NCBI RefSeq assembly: GCF_004340905.1
Contig: NZ_SLXD01000006.1
Span: forward strand, 62,001 to 126,000
Reading direction: 5' to 3'
DNA length: 64,000 nucleotides
Source: Rubrivivax gelatinosus
Lineage (GTDB): Bacteria; Pseudomonadota; Gammaproteobacteria; Burkholderiales; Burkholderiaceae_C
In this document: piece after piece, positions 34,563 to 43,000 of the stretch
Layout of the letters: each line of letters starts with the position of its first letter
Position numbering within the stretch: the stretch's first letter is position 1
Translations under genes and position numbers: made by a program
The notes under the pieces: generated by a model
The model's database searches: none
Told to the model about the DNA's origin: nothing
Seen by the model: only the letters and a program-made list of their open reading frames with translations

Positions 34563-36989
34563 CTAGGCTTCGTACAACTCCGCGTCCATGCGTTCGGCCA
34601 CGCACGGCCAGCTCAAGTCGGCTGCTACCGAACGCGAGCGTGCGGCCTGCGGGTCGCCGCGAGCGCCGTCCAGTCGGCGCAGCATGCGCCCGACGCCCTG
34701 GGCGTACTCCGCCGGACGGTGGGCGCAGTACTCGGCCAGCCCGCGCGTGTAGAAACGCGTCGCCGGCAGGTCGGTGGTGACGATGGGCAACCCGTGTGCC
34801 AGCGACTCCAGGATCGCGTTGTTGGCCGCAGCCGCCGACAGCGGCAGCAGCAGCAGCGAGGCCCGGCGGTACAGGGCGTGCAGGGTCTCGTCGCTGACGC
34901 CGCGGTTGAGCACGACGAGGTTCGGGCGCCCGGCCGCATCGAGCGACAGGCCCTTGCTGACGGCGACGAAGACGCAGTCGGTGCGCTCGCGCATCAGGTC
35001 GGCCGTCGCGACGAAGGCCGGGTAGTCGCGCAGCCAGCCGCCCACGCACAGGATCACGGTGCGGGTACCGAAACGCGCCAGCGCTTCCTCCAGCTCCACG
35101 TCGGCCGGCTCGTCCAGCGGCGCGCTGCCGAAGTCCAGCAGTTCCGGCGCCAGGCCGTGGGGCACGATGCGCAGCCTGGACTCGTCCACGTGCGCCGCGA
35201 AGAAGTCGCGCTGGTCGGGAGCCATCAGGTGCAGGCGGTCGAAGCCGGACAGGAAGTCGGGCCGCTGCACGAGGTCGGCGCAGATCGCGCTCGGCTGGTG
35301 GAAGGTCGCCACCAGCCGCGGGCCCTGCAGCCCGTTCAGGCGTGCCAGCGCCGTCAGCAGCCCCGCGTGCTCGCCGTCGACGAAGTGCACGACGTCGTAG
35401 TCGCCGAGCACGCCCTGCAGCCGGGTCTCGTACGGCATCGCGTTGCCTTGATAGGACCGTACCCGGGCCTGGCAGCGCCTGAGCATCGTCTCGCCCAGGC
35501 CGCCCGGCCGCAGGTCCCAGGCGCTCTGGTGGCCCAGCGGGATCAGCCACTCGTCGACCAAGTGGCCCATGTCGCGCAGGGGCTGGACGAAGCCACCCGG
35601 GCCGCTGAGCGGGCTGAAGTGGCCGTAGCCGGTGCGCACGACGAGGATCCGCCGGCGATGTGCTGCCGCGCCGACGGCGTGGCGCAGCACCCGCGGCAGC
35701 ACGCCACGCGGCGCCGGCATCGTTGCCGGGGGACGGGCCGTCTGCTCTAGCAGCCACTCGCCGTAAGGACGGCGCAGCAGTTGCAGGTAGCCGTCGTCGG
35801 CGCCCCCCGAAGCCGGCTTGGCGGCCGGTTGGAGCGCAGCGATCGCCTGCACGGCCGCCTCGGAGTTGCCGAAGCGCACTTCCTCGCGGGGCAGGCCGAG
35901 CTCGGCCAGTTCGTCGGCCAGCCAGGTGCCGCCGCTGACGACCCAGCGCAGGCCCGGCACGCCGAGCAGGTCCCAGAGCACGCCGGATGTCTTGAACCGG
36001 TACTCCTGCGGGTCATAGAAGAGGCAGGCCGCGTCGCAGCTGGCGACCAAGTCGCGGTAGGCGTCGCCTTCCAGCCGTTGCTCGATCACGCTGACGTTGC
36101 CGTGCGTCTCGCCGGCGGCGCGCAGGCGCGCCACGGCGGCGCGGAATGCCGCCGAGCCGGGAAAGCCGGTGTTGAAGTGGAAGACGAACTCGAGGTCGGG
36201 GAAGCGCGGGGCGGCCAGCGCGCCGACCTGGGCCGAGAACGACAGGCCCTTGTTCTCCTTGGGGCCGCCGAGGTAGAGCAGGACACGCTGGCGGCGGCCG
36301 CGTGGCGCGCCGCGCCCGGCGGATGCGCCGTCGAGCACGATGGCCGGATGCACGCGGACCGGCCCGCGTGTCCACAGCCCGCCGTAGGCGCGCTGATAGG
36401 CGCGGCACGAGGTGGCCAGCCGCAGCTCGACCGCCGTGGTCCCGGCCAGCGTGTCCAGCGCGCGGCGGTAGCGCGAGTGCTCGCGGGCGTCGAGCATCTC
36501 GGGTTCGCCGTCGGCCCGCCCGGCGTAGAGCCCCGGATGGAACATCAGCGACACGACGACCCGCCCGCGCAGGACGGAGGCCAGGCGCGCGAGCGCACGT
36601 GCCAGCCCTTCCAGGTGGAAGGAGTAGCCGGTATGCAGGTGCAGGTCGTCGTCGGGGCCGACGTAGCCGCTGTCGAGCAGCGCCTCGATCTCTGCTGCGA
36701 AGAGTTCGGCCAGGCGTTCGTGCTCGTCGGTGGCCAGCCGGTCGGCGTCCTGCGGGTAGCCGGGCGTGCGCCAGTACGGCGTGACCTGGGCGCCGGCCTG
36801 GGCGCACACGCGCCGCGCCTCGGGGGTCAAGCGGCGGCCGGCGACGATGAGCACCTCGCGCCCGGCGGCGGCGCCGGCCCGGGCGATGCCGGCGTTGACC
36901 GTGGCGTGATGTGCGTGGAGGTGCTCGAAGCCCGGATCCAGGACGACGAGGCGGCGGCGGTCTTGGAGGGTTGCGTCGTTCACGGTCAT
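34563..36989 (-). CDS. Tandem glycosyltransferase with two GT-B modules
   Basis: The 808-residue protein contains two glycosyltransferase-like modules. Module one (about 1-400) has LVVLDPGFEHLHAHHATVN, LLYLGGPKENKGLSFSAQV and FKTSGVLWDLLGVPGLRWVV. Module two (about 440-808) has ILVVRTGYGHFSPLSGPGG, VVHFVDGEHAGLLTALARL, TVILCVGGWLRDYPAFV and ANNAILESLAHGLPIV. The EX7E motif is not complete in module two, where the first Glu is replaced. It may add two sugars in sequence, as in bifunctional capsule polymerases or chain-extension enzymes. Coupled by overlap (ATGA) to the GT gene at 36986. Confidence 0.8.
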   Translation of the reverse strand: MTVNDATLQDRRRLVVLDPGFEHLHAHHATVNAGIARAGAAAGREVLIVAGRRLTPEARRVCAQAGAQVTPYWRTPGYPQDADRLATDEHERLAELFAAEIEALLDSGYVGPDDDLHLHTGYSFHLEGLARALARLASVLRGRVVVSLMFHPGLYAGRADGEPEMLDAREHSRYRRALDTLAGTTAVELRLATSCRAYQRAYGGLWTRGPVRVHPAIVLDGASAGRGAPRGRRQRVLLYLGGPKENKGLSFSAQVGALAAPRFPDLEFVFHFNTGFPGSAAFRAAVARLRAAGETHGNVSVIEQRLEGDAYRDLVASCDAACLFYDPQEYRFKTSGVLWDLLGVPGLRWVVSGGTWLADELAELGLPREEVRFGNSEAAVQAIAALQPAAKPASGGADDGYLQLLRRPYGEWLLEQTARPPATMPAPRGVLPRVLRHAVGAAAHRRRILVVRTGYGHFSPLSGPGGFVQPLRDMGHLVDEWLIPLGHQSAWDLRPGGLGETMLRRCQARVRSYQGNAMPYETRLQGVLGDYDVVHFVDGEHAGLLTALARLNGLQGPRLVATFHQPSAICADLVQRPDFLSGFDRLHLMAPDQRDFFAAHVDESRLRIVPHGLAPELLDFGSAPLDEPADVELEEALARFGTRTVILCVGGWLRDYPAFVATADLMRERTDCVFVAVSKGLSLDAAGRPNLVVLNRGVSDETLHALYRRASLLLLPLSAAAANNAILESLAHGLPIVTTDLPATRFYTRGLAEYCAHRPAEYAQGVGRMLRRLDGARGDPQAARSRSVAADLSWPCVAERMDAELYEA

Positions 36990-38971
36990 GCTTGGAGCAG
37001 GTCGATCCAGGTCCGCGCCTGGTCCGGCGGGCCGGCCGGCCGCTCGTCGGCCAGCGGGGCGGTCGAGCAGGACGGCCCGCTGGCCAGCAGCGAGGTCGCG
37101 CAGCGGGCGATGTCCCAGCGCTCCTCGTCCTGCCCGTGCCCGGCGGTGGTGCTCTGAACCCCCGCGTGGCTGACGAGCAGGCTGAGCATGCGCGGGTCGC
37201 GCTCCGGGCTGACGCCCAGCGATGCGAACTGCAGTTCCAGTGTGTGGATGGCGGCCCCGTCGTCCGCGGCGGTTGCGCCGACGACGAGGTAGGCGTGCTG
37301 GCCGTCCGGCCCGGGGTGCACCGCTTGCACGTCGGCCGGCCGGCCGTCCAGCCTAGCCTGCAGCGAGTCGGCCGCGCGTTCCAGCAGCGACATCGGGAAG
37401 CCGGCCACTGGCACCTGCATCACCAGCGTGCAGCGGCTGCCCGCCGGGGCGCGGAAATGCACGGCCGCCTCGCGTGCCAGCCATTGCACCCGGCCCCACT
37501 GCGCGTGGACCTCGGGGGCGTAGAAGCCGCTGTACAGCGCCTGGCGGGCCGGTTGGCGCACCAGGCTGCGAAGCTGCTGCAGCAGGAAGGCGCTACGTGT
37601 CGCCACCGCCCCCGCGTCGCCGCACAGCGATGCCCAGTGCCCTGCCGGTGACGGCGCGACGGGTTCGGACGCCGGCTGCACGGGCAGCCGGTAGAGGGTC
37701 TCCAGCTCGTCGGCGATCGTCTCGGGCGCGAAGCGCCGGGCGTGTCGCTCGGCCCAGCCCAGCGTGCTCGCCCGCAGTTCGGACAGCCGGCCCGGCTGCA
37801 GCAGCGCGGTCACGGCCGTCGCGAACCCGGGGCCGTCGACCTCGGGCACGAGCACGCCGTTGACGCCGTCCTCGACCGCCTCGGGTACGCCGCCGATGCC
37901 GAAGGCGGCGACCGGGCAGCCGCACAGCAGGGCCTCGAGGATGGTGTTCGCGAAGTTCTCCTCGCGTGAGGGAAACAGCAGCAGGTCGGCGGCGCGGAAC
38001 AGCGCCATCAGCCCGGTCTCGTCCTGCGGACCCAGGTAGACATGTTCCAGCCATGGCGACGTCGAGCTCACGGCCGGCTCCTCGTGGCCGAAGGTGACGA
38101 TGACGACGCGGCGGCCGCCGGTCAGCGCCGGCAGTTGCCGGTCCGCGGCGGCCAGCGCCTGCACCATCAGGTCGAAGCCCTTGCGCCGCTCCTTGTTGTT
38201 GTGCGCGCCGGCGACCAGCACCAAGTCGTCGTCGCCGAAGCCGTGCGCCGTGCGCAGCTCGCCGCGCTCCGGTGGCGCCGCCGGGCGCCACTGGTGGATG
38301 TCCAGGCAGTTGCGGATCACGTGCGCCTTGCCGCAGGCCGCGCCGATCGTCGAGCGGTCGAACTCGTCGGCCAGCCATCGGCTGGGGAACACCCACGAGG
38401 CGGCCAGCCCCGAGACGGCCTGCAGCTTGGTCCGGAACGAGGCCGCGGCCAGCTCCAGCGGGTCACGCTGCAGCTGCGCGCACCCCTGGCAGCCCAGCCG
38501 ATGCCGCTCGCACCCGGCGGTGTAGTGGCAGAAGCCGGTGAACGGGTTCATGTCGTGACCCGTGAACACCAGCCTCACGCCACGCTCGGCCAGCTGCGCC
38601 AGGCTGGCCGACGACACCAGGTGCGCGATCCAGTGCAGGTGCACGACGTCGAACTCGGCCGCGATATCCACGAACGCCTCGTCGAACGGCAGCTCGGTTG
38701 CCCACAGCGACATCCATGTGTCGCTGAGCTCGCTGCGGTTGCCGTGCGCGTAAGCCGACGCCAGCGCACTGTTGAAGGAGGCCGGCGATCCCGGCACGCG
38801 CAGCCGGATCTGCCAGCCGTCGTGCTCGACGCCGATGTCCTGGCGCTTCCAGTCGTTCACCAGGTACAGCAGCCGCGCGTCGTGGCCGATGGTGCGAAGG
38901 GCTTCGACCTGGCGCCGCGCGGCGATCCCGGCGCCGCCTCCGAGCGAGGTGTTGCAGTGCAATATCTTCAT
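36986..38971 (-). CDS. Glycosyltransferase family 4 with C-terminal beta domain
   Basis: The 661-residue GT-B protein starts KILHCNTSLGGGAGIAARRQVEAL. It has a cysteine segment GFCHYTAGCERHRLGCQGC near residues 148-166, as in the GT at 25232, and an EX7E motif in SREENFANTILEALLCGCPV. The GT core ends near residue 425. The last about 180 residues (YSGFYAPEVHAQWGRVQWLAREAAVHF onward) form a beta-sandwich-like accessory domain resembling the tail of the GT2 at 18040. Both edges overlap neighbours by four bases. Sugar specificity unknown. Confidence 0.85.
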   Translation of the reverse strand: MKILHCNTSLGGGAGIAARRQVEALRTIGHDARLLYLVNDWKRQDIGVEHDGWQIRLRVPGSPASFNSALASAYAHGNRSELSDTWMSLWATELPFDEAFVDIAAEFDVVHLHWIAHLVSSASLAQLAERGVRLVFTGHDMNPFTGFCHYTAGCERHRLGCQGCAQLQRDPLELAAASFRTKLQAVSGLAASWVFPSRWLADEFDRSTIGAACGKAHVIRNCLDIHQWRPAAPPERGELRTAHGFGDDDLVLVAGAHNNKERRKGFDLMVQALAAADRQLPALTGGRRVVIVTFGHEEPAVSSTSPWLEHVYLGPQDETGLMALFRAADLLLFPSREENFANTILEALLCGCPVAAFGIGGVPEAVEDGVNGVLVPEVDGPGFATAVTALLQPGRLSELRASTLGWAERHARRFAPETIADELETLYRLPVQPASEPVAPSPAGHWASLCGDAGAVATRSAFLLQQLRSLVRQPARQALYSGFYAPEVHAQWGRVQWLAREAAVHFRAPAGSRCTLVMQVPVAGFPMSLLERAADSLQARLDGRPADVQAVHPGPDGQHAYLVVGATAADDGAAIHTLELQFASLGVSPERDPRMLSLLVSHAGVQSTTAGHGQDEERWDIARCATSLLASGPSCSTAPLADERPAGPPDQARTWIDLLQA

Positions 38972-39957
38972 CGGTCACCCGTCGAGGCCGGCGGAGGCTC
39001 CAGGCCTTCTTGAAGAGTCGAGGGCGCGTAGCCCAGGCGGGCGCACAGCGGCCCGACCTCGTGCGACGCGAGCAATTCGGCGCACAGAGGCGGCGGCGGC
39101 CGGCGGCGCGGGCGCTCGGCGATCTGCTCGCCGCCGCGGCCACTGTCGCCGGTCAGGCGGATCGCCGGGAACAGCTGCACGAAGTCCTCGCGGAACGGCA
39201 GTTGCAGCAGTTCGCACAGGGCCCGCATCGTCGGCTCGGGCCGCTCGACGAAGTCCTCGTACCGAACCGTCGGCAGAGCGTCGTGGCGGTCCAGGAAGGC
39301 CTGGTAGCGGCGGCAGTACTCGTCGAAGGTCCCCGGCGCGTGGTGGATCCAGCCGTTGCCGCTCAGCGCGATGTAGCTGTCGATCGGGTGTCGCACGGTC
39401 ACCACCGAGAGCACCGGCAGGTCCGGCGGCAGCATCTCGCGCAGCGTCGGCCGCTCGGGGACCGAGTCGCCGACGCAGAAGTGGCTGTGGGCGTGGTCAC
39501 GCAGCACCAGGTGCTGGCCCAGAGCGGCGCATTCGGCCTGGATCGCCAGCAGGTTCTGCGCGAACAGCCGCACCAGGAGCTCGGGGCTCACGCCGCGCGG
39601 GCTCTGGCGCAGCTGCAGCGTGGTGTCGGTCGGCGCGAACTGCGGTTGGATGCGGTTCCAGCGCAGCGTGCTCAGCGGGTCCACCTCGCTGAGCAGCTGC
39701 ACGTTGGGCAGGGCCGCGAGGCACTTGCAGATCAACGTGCCGCCGGTGCAGGCGAAGTGATGCACCGTGCGCACCGGCTCGGCCGGGACGGCCGGCGCGT
39801 CGCGGCAGAGCTGCAGGCAGCGCTCGATCAGGTCGCAGGCCTCGCGTTCCGCCTGCTCCCCCGCCGGCGCACGCGGCGTGGCCACCAGGCCCGCCGTCTC
39901 GGCGAGCGCAAGCACCAGGGCGCGCGCCGTGTCTGCCGACGGCAGCGTGCCGCTCAC
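38968..39957 (-). CDS. Sulfotransferase-like protein
   Basis: The 329-residue protein has a divergent phosphosulfate loop at about residue 68 (HHFACTGGTLICKCLAAL). A good 3'-phosphate motif, LSVVTVRHPIDSYIALSG, follows at about 200. Both elements are spaced as in Stf0/Sulfotransfer-type enzymes. The GTG start overlaps the FkbM-like gene's stop (GTGA). Probably another sulfate-adding step in the capsule pathway. The altered loop (CTGGT instead of RSGST or PKTGGT) leaves some doubt about catalysis. Confidence 0.7.
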   Translation of the reverse strand: MSGTLPSADTARALVLALAETAGLVATPRAPAGEQAEREACDLIERCLQLCRDAPAVPAEPVRTVHHFACTGGTLICKCLAALPNVQLLSEVDPLSTLRWNRIQPQFAPTDTTLQLRQSPRGVSPELLVRLFAQNLLAIQAECAALGQHLVLRDHAHSHFCVGDSVPERPTLREMLPPDLPVLSVVTVRHPIDSYIALSGNGWIHHAPGTFDEYCRRYQAFLDRHDALPTVRYEDFVERPEPTMRALCELLQLPFREDFVQLFPAIRLTGDSGRGGEQIAERPRRRPPPPLCAELLASHEVGPLCARLGYAPSTLQEGLEPPPASTGDR

Positions 39958-41078
39958 GGCGTCGCCTCGAGCCTGCCGCGCGACCGTCCCAGGCACTCGT
40001 TGGCCAGGCGAAGGCCGTCGAGGACGCGTCCCAGCAACGCCTCGAGCTCCTGCACCCGACGGCAGGACTCGCCGTAGCGCTGCTGCAGCTCGCCCAGGTC
40101 GTTCTCGCGCAGGGACAGCAGCCTGGATGACTGGGCCTTGGCGCTGCGTTCGGCCTGGAGTTCGGCCTCCAGCCGGCTTGTGCGCTGCTCGATCTCGGCT
40201 TCGCGCTGAGCGCGCGCGCTGGCCTCGGTGTGTGCCTCGGCCAGCCGCGCCTCGGTATCGCGCAGTGTTTCCCGGGCCTGCTCGGCGGCCGCTTCGAGCT
40301 CGGCTGAGCGCTGTGCATGGGCCCGGGCGGCGGCATCGGCCGCGGCCTCGAAGGCCGCGAGCCTGGCGCTTAGCTCGGCGAGACGCGCCTCGCCGGCGGC
40401 GATCTCCTCGCGAGCGCGGCGCAGCGGCTCGCTGTGACGGTCGCGCTCGAAGAGCCATACCGGCCACAGCGGCTCGGATTCGGGGTCGCTGAGCAGCAGC
40501 CGGTAGCCCCGTCCGGCCAGATGCCGTGCCGCCGCGTCGGCGCCCAGCCGTTCGCAGCCGCGCAGCACGATCCAGTCGAAACGCGCCAGCGCCTCGTCAG
40601 ACAGGCTGGACAGCAGTGTCGCCTCCTGCCCTGGCAGGTCGACGAGCAGCAGGTCCGGGTGCGAGGTCTCGTCGGTCCGCGGCGCCAGCTGTCGCAGCAG
40701 CGTGCCCAGGGCGACGGTGGCGACGGGGCGCGCTGCGGGTGACGCCAGCCGCGGATACAGCGCGCCTAGCGCGGCGTAGTCGACGATGCCGTCAAAGCGG
40801 GAGATCGGGTACTCGTGCCAGGTCGCGTCGGCGCCGTCCGCGCTCACGCAGCCGAGCACGATGCGCGGGTCGTGTGCCGGCCCCACGCGGCCCGGCGCCT
40901 CGTCGGCCAACCGCGGGTCGCCGTCGACGAGCACCAACTGCCCGGCGCGCAGCCGGCGATACACGGACAGGTCGGTGCCGCGGCGGGCGCCCAGGTGCAG
41001 CACCAGACCCATCTCCAGGTGGGACAGGCGCGACAGCAGGGCCGCGACACCTTCCAGGTGACCGGGGGTCGCGCTCAT
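39954..41078 (-). CDS. FkbM-like methyltransferase with C-terminal coiled coil
   Basis: The 374-residue protein has a SAM-dependent FkbM-type half (LVLHLGARRGTDLSVYRR, LVLVDGDPRLADEA, LLLVDLPGQEATLL and FDWIVLRGCE, about residues 20-205). Residues about 215-360 are an uninterrupted heptad-rich helix (for example ARLAELSARLAAFEAAADAA), a long coiled coil. Such helices control chain length or complex assembly in O-antigen systems (WbdD is the classical case), so it may methylate the chain end and act as a ruler; this is inference. Overlapping genes on both sides suggest coupled synthesis. Confidence 0.7.
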   Translation of the reverse strand: MSATPGHLEGVAALLSRLSHLEMGLVLHLGARRGTDLSVYRRLRAGQLVLVDGDPRLADEAPGRVGPAHDPRIVLGCVSADGADATWHEYPISRFDGIVDYAALGALYPRLASPAARPVATVALGTLLRQLAPRTDETSHPDLLLVDLPGQEATLLSSLSDEALARFDWIVLRGCERLGADAAARHLAGRGYRLLLSDPESEPLWPVWLFERDRHSEPLRRAREEIAAGEARLAELSARLAAFEAAADAAARAHAQRSAELEAAAEQARETLRDTEARLAEAHTEASARAQREAEIEQRTSRLEAELQAERSAKAQSSRLLSLRENDLGELQQRYGESCRRVQELEALLGRVLDGLRLANECLGRSRGRLEATP

Positions 41079-43000
41079 CGGCCGTTCCCCCCGCTGCGCC
41101 GGCGCAGCAGGCCGGCGGCCACCTGGCGCTGCTGTTCACGCCGGTCGTGCCTGAGCGCCTGGGCGAGCATCGAGCGTGCGGCCTGCGCCGCCGAGACGGC
41201 GCGGGTCGGGTCGGGAGCGCCGGCGTCACCGACGGCGGGCAGGGCATCGAGGATGGCCATCAGGGTGTGTCGGTCTTGCGGTCCCAGCCGTTGCCAGGCC
41301 GCGGGATGGGTCTGCTGCAGCGGCACGCGCAGCAACGCGGGGCCGCCGTCCGCGTCGGGCGTGACGGCGCCGAGAACCGGCCGGCCTTCGCGTGCCCCGG
41401 CGGGCGTCGACATCCAGGCTTCGGTCGGTCGGGCCAGCACGTCGACCCACTCGATGTCCACGTGCGGCCAGTGCCGCGGCCCCCAGACGACGTTGGCGAA
41501 GCGCACGCGCAGGCCTCCGGACTGCAGCGGCGTCGCGCAAACCGCGTCGTAGCGCCAGCGCCGGGGCGTCGCCTCCAGCAGGCCGCGCAGCGCGGTGGCC
41601 ACCGCCGGCCAGCGGCCGCTGACGGCGCTCTGGTGCAGCGCCTGTTCGACCGCGCCCACGTACAGCAGGAGCCGGCCCCAGTCGCTGCTGCCCATGTGCG
41701 CCAGCCGCTGCGAAGAGGCGCCGTCCTCGGGAACCAGAAGCACGAAGGCGCGTCCGCCTTCTTCACCGTCGGGCTCCCAGCGGGCCAGGGGCCGGTGGCC
41801 GTCGGCGGTGTCGAACAGCGCCAGGCCCGGGCGGGCGTGATGCTCCACGAGTCGCAGCGACACGTCGGCGGCAGTACCTGCGCCGAGGCGGACGCCCGAC
41901 AGCAGCAGGTTCAGCCCGAGGTGGGGGGCGACTCCGGTCGCCTGCCCGATGCGCACGGTGTCCACCGCGCCGCCCAGGGCACGCACGACGGCGCCGGCTT
42001 CGCCGCGGAAGTCCGGCATGGCGCTGGCGCTGCAGGGCTCGCCGTCGGTGTCGAGGAAGCGGATGCGCGTGTCCAGGGGTTCGAGCTCGCGCACCCGGCT
42101 TTCGAGGGCGTTAACACGCTGGCGCAGCGTCTCGCATTCGGTGCGGGCCGCGGCCAGGTCGCGGCCTGCGCGCTCACGGTCCGACTCGGCCTGGCGCTGC
42201 AGTTCGGCCGAGACGCGGCGCTGCTCGGCATGCAGGCGCTCGGAGGTCTCGGCACGCTCGCGCATGGCGGCAAGATCGCTGGTGGCGGCCCCCAGTTCAC
42301 GCTGCCGGGCCTGGCCGACGTCCAGCGCAACGTCGAGTTCGGCGGTCATGCGCTGCAGCCGTTCGTGCCGCCAGCCCGCGTCGCGCAGCCGTCGCGCCTG
42401 GTCGCGCGCGGCCGCGCGCATCGTGTTCCAGCGCGCCGCAGCAGCCTGCACCGGGGCCTGTGTCCCGGCGATGCCACCGCCATCGGCCGGCTCGCAGCTC
42501 GCGAGCAGCAGGTCGTGCAGGCGCTGCGCCTCCGGGGCCTGCGACAGCATGGCCTGGACGATGGTCAGCAGCACCGGGTCGTCGCAGGTCCGCGGGGCGG
42601 GGGCGAGCCCCGAGGCCGGCGGTTCGACGCCGGCACGACGGAACGCGGCGCCCAGGTCGGCGCGCAGGTCGTCGGCGTGCAGCAGCACCGTGCGGTCGCG
42701 GTGCCCGCGCAGGTGCTGCAGCAGGCCACGCGCGCCGGCCGTCCACTGGGCCAGCACCTCGTCGACCTCGTCGCGACCCGACGCGATGGCGGTGGCCAGG
42801 GCTTCGGCCGGGCTCTGGACGAGCACCGTCACAGCCCCGCCGGGCGCCGGTGCCGCGGCGAACTCGCGTGCCGTCAACACCGTGACGCCGCCCAGCAATG
42901 GCCGGGCTGCCAGCAGCCAGGCCTCAAGATCGCTGTCGCCTGGGCCCGGGTCTGGGGTGCTGCCTCTTGGCGTCTCCGTCGATTTGGTCGGCACGGTCAA
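41075..43000 (-). CDS. Large unknown protein, member of a paired family (copy B)
   Basis: This 641-residue homologue of the protein at 28979 has an N-terminal region (1-170) and a long heptad helix (about 195-310, with repeated Ala/Glu/Arg residues such as ERLHAEQRRVSAELQRQ). It ends in the shared C-terminal domain (about 355-590) marked by RWEPDG, HMGSSDW, RRWRYDAV and AILDALPA. The TTG start at 43000 overlaps the SLBB gene's stop (TTGA). A GTG at 42994 is an alternative. It lies immediately behind the capsule exporter genes and before the FkbM-like gene, so a part in capsule modification or assembly is plausible but unproven. Confidence 0.75.
   Translation of the reverse strand: MTVPTKSTETPRGSTPDPGPGDSDLEAWLLAARPLLGGVTVLTAREFAAAPAPGGAVTVLVQSPAEALATAIASGRDEVDEVLAQWTAGARGLLQHLRGHRDRTVLLHADDLRADLGAAFRRAGVEPPASGLAPAPRTCDDPVLLTIVQAMLSQAPEAQRLHDLLLASCEPADGGGIAGTQAPVQAAAARWNTMRAAARDQARRLRDAGWRHERLQRMTAELDVALDVGQARQRELGAATSDLAAMRERAETSERLHAEQRRVSAELQRQAESDRERAGRDLAAARTECETLRQRVNALESRVRELEPLDTRIRFLDTDGEPCSASAMPDFRGEAGAVVRALGGAVDTVRIGQATGVAPHLGLNLLLSGVRLGAGTAADVSLRLVEHHARPGLALFDTADGHRPLARWEPDGEEGGRAFVLLVPEDGASSQRLAHMGSSDWGRLLLYVGAVEQALHQSAVSGRWPAVATALRGLLEATPRRWRYDAVCATPLQSGGLRVRFANVVWGPRHWPHVDIEWVDVLARPTEAWMSTPAGAREGRPVLGAVTPDADGGPALLRVPLQQTHPAAWQRLGPQDRHTLMAILDALPAVGDAGAPDPTRAVSAAQAARSMLAQALRHDRREQQRQVAAGLLRRRSGGNGR

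Noticed and set aside
33817..35757. A 646-residue sulfotransferase fusion
   Set aside because: The part beyond 34437 is an off-frame reading of the tandem GT gene; the conserved protein begins at the TTG at 34437.
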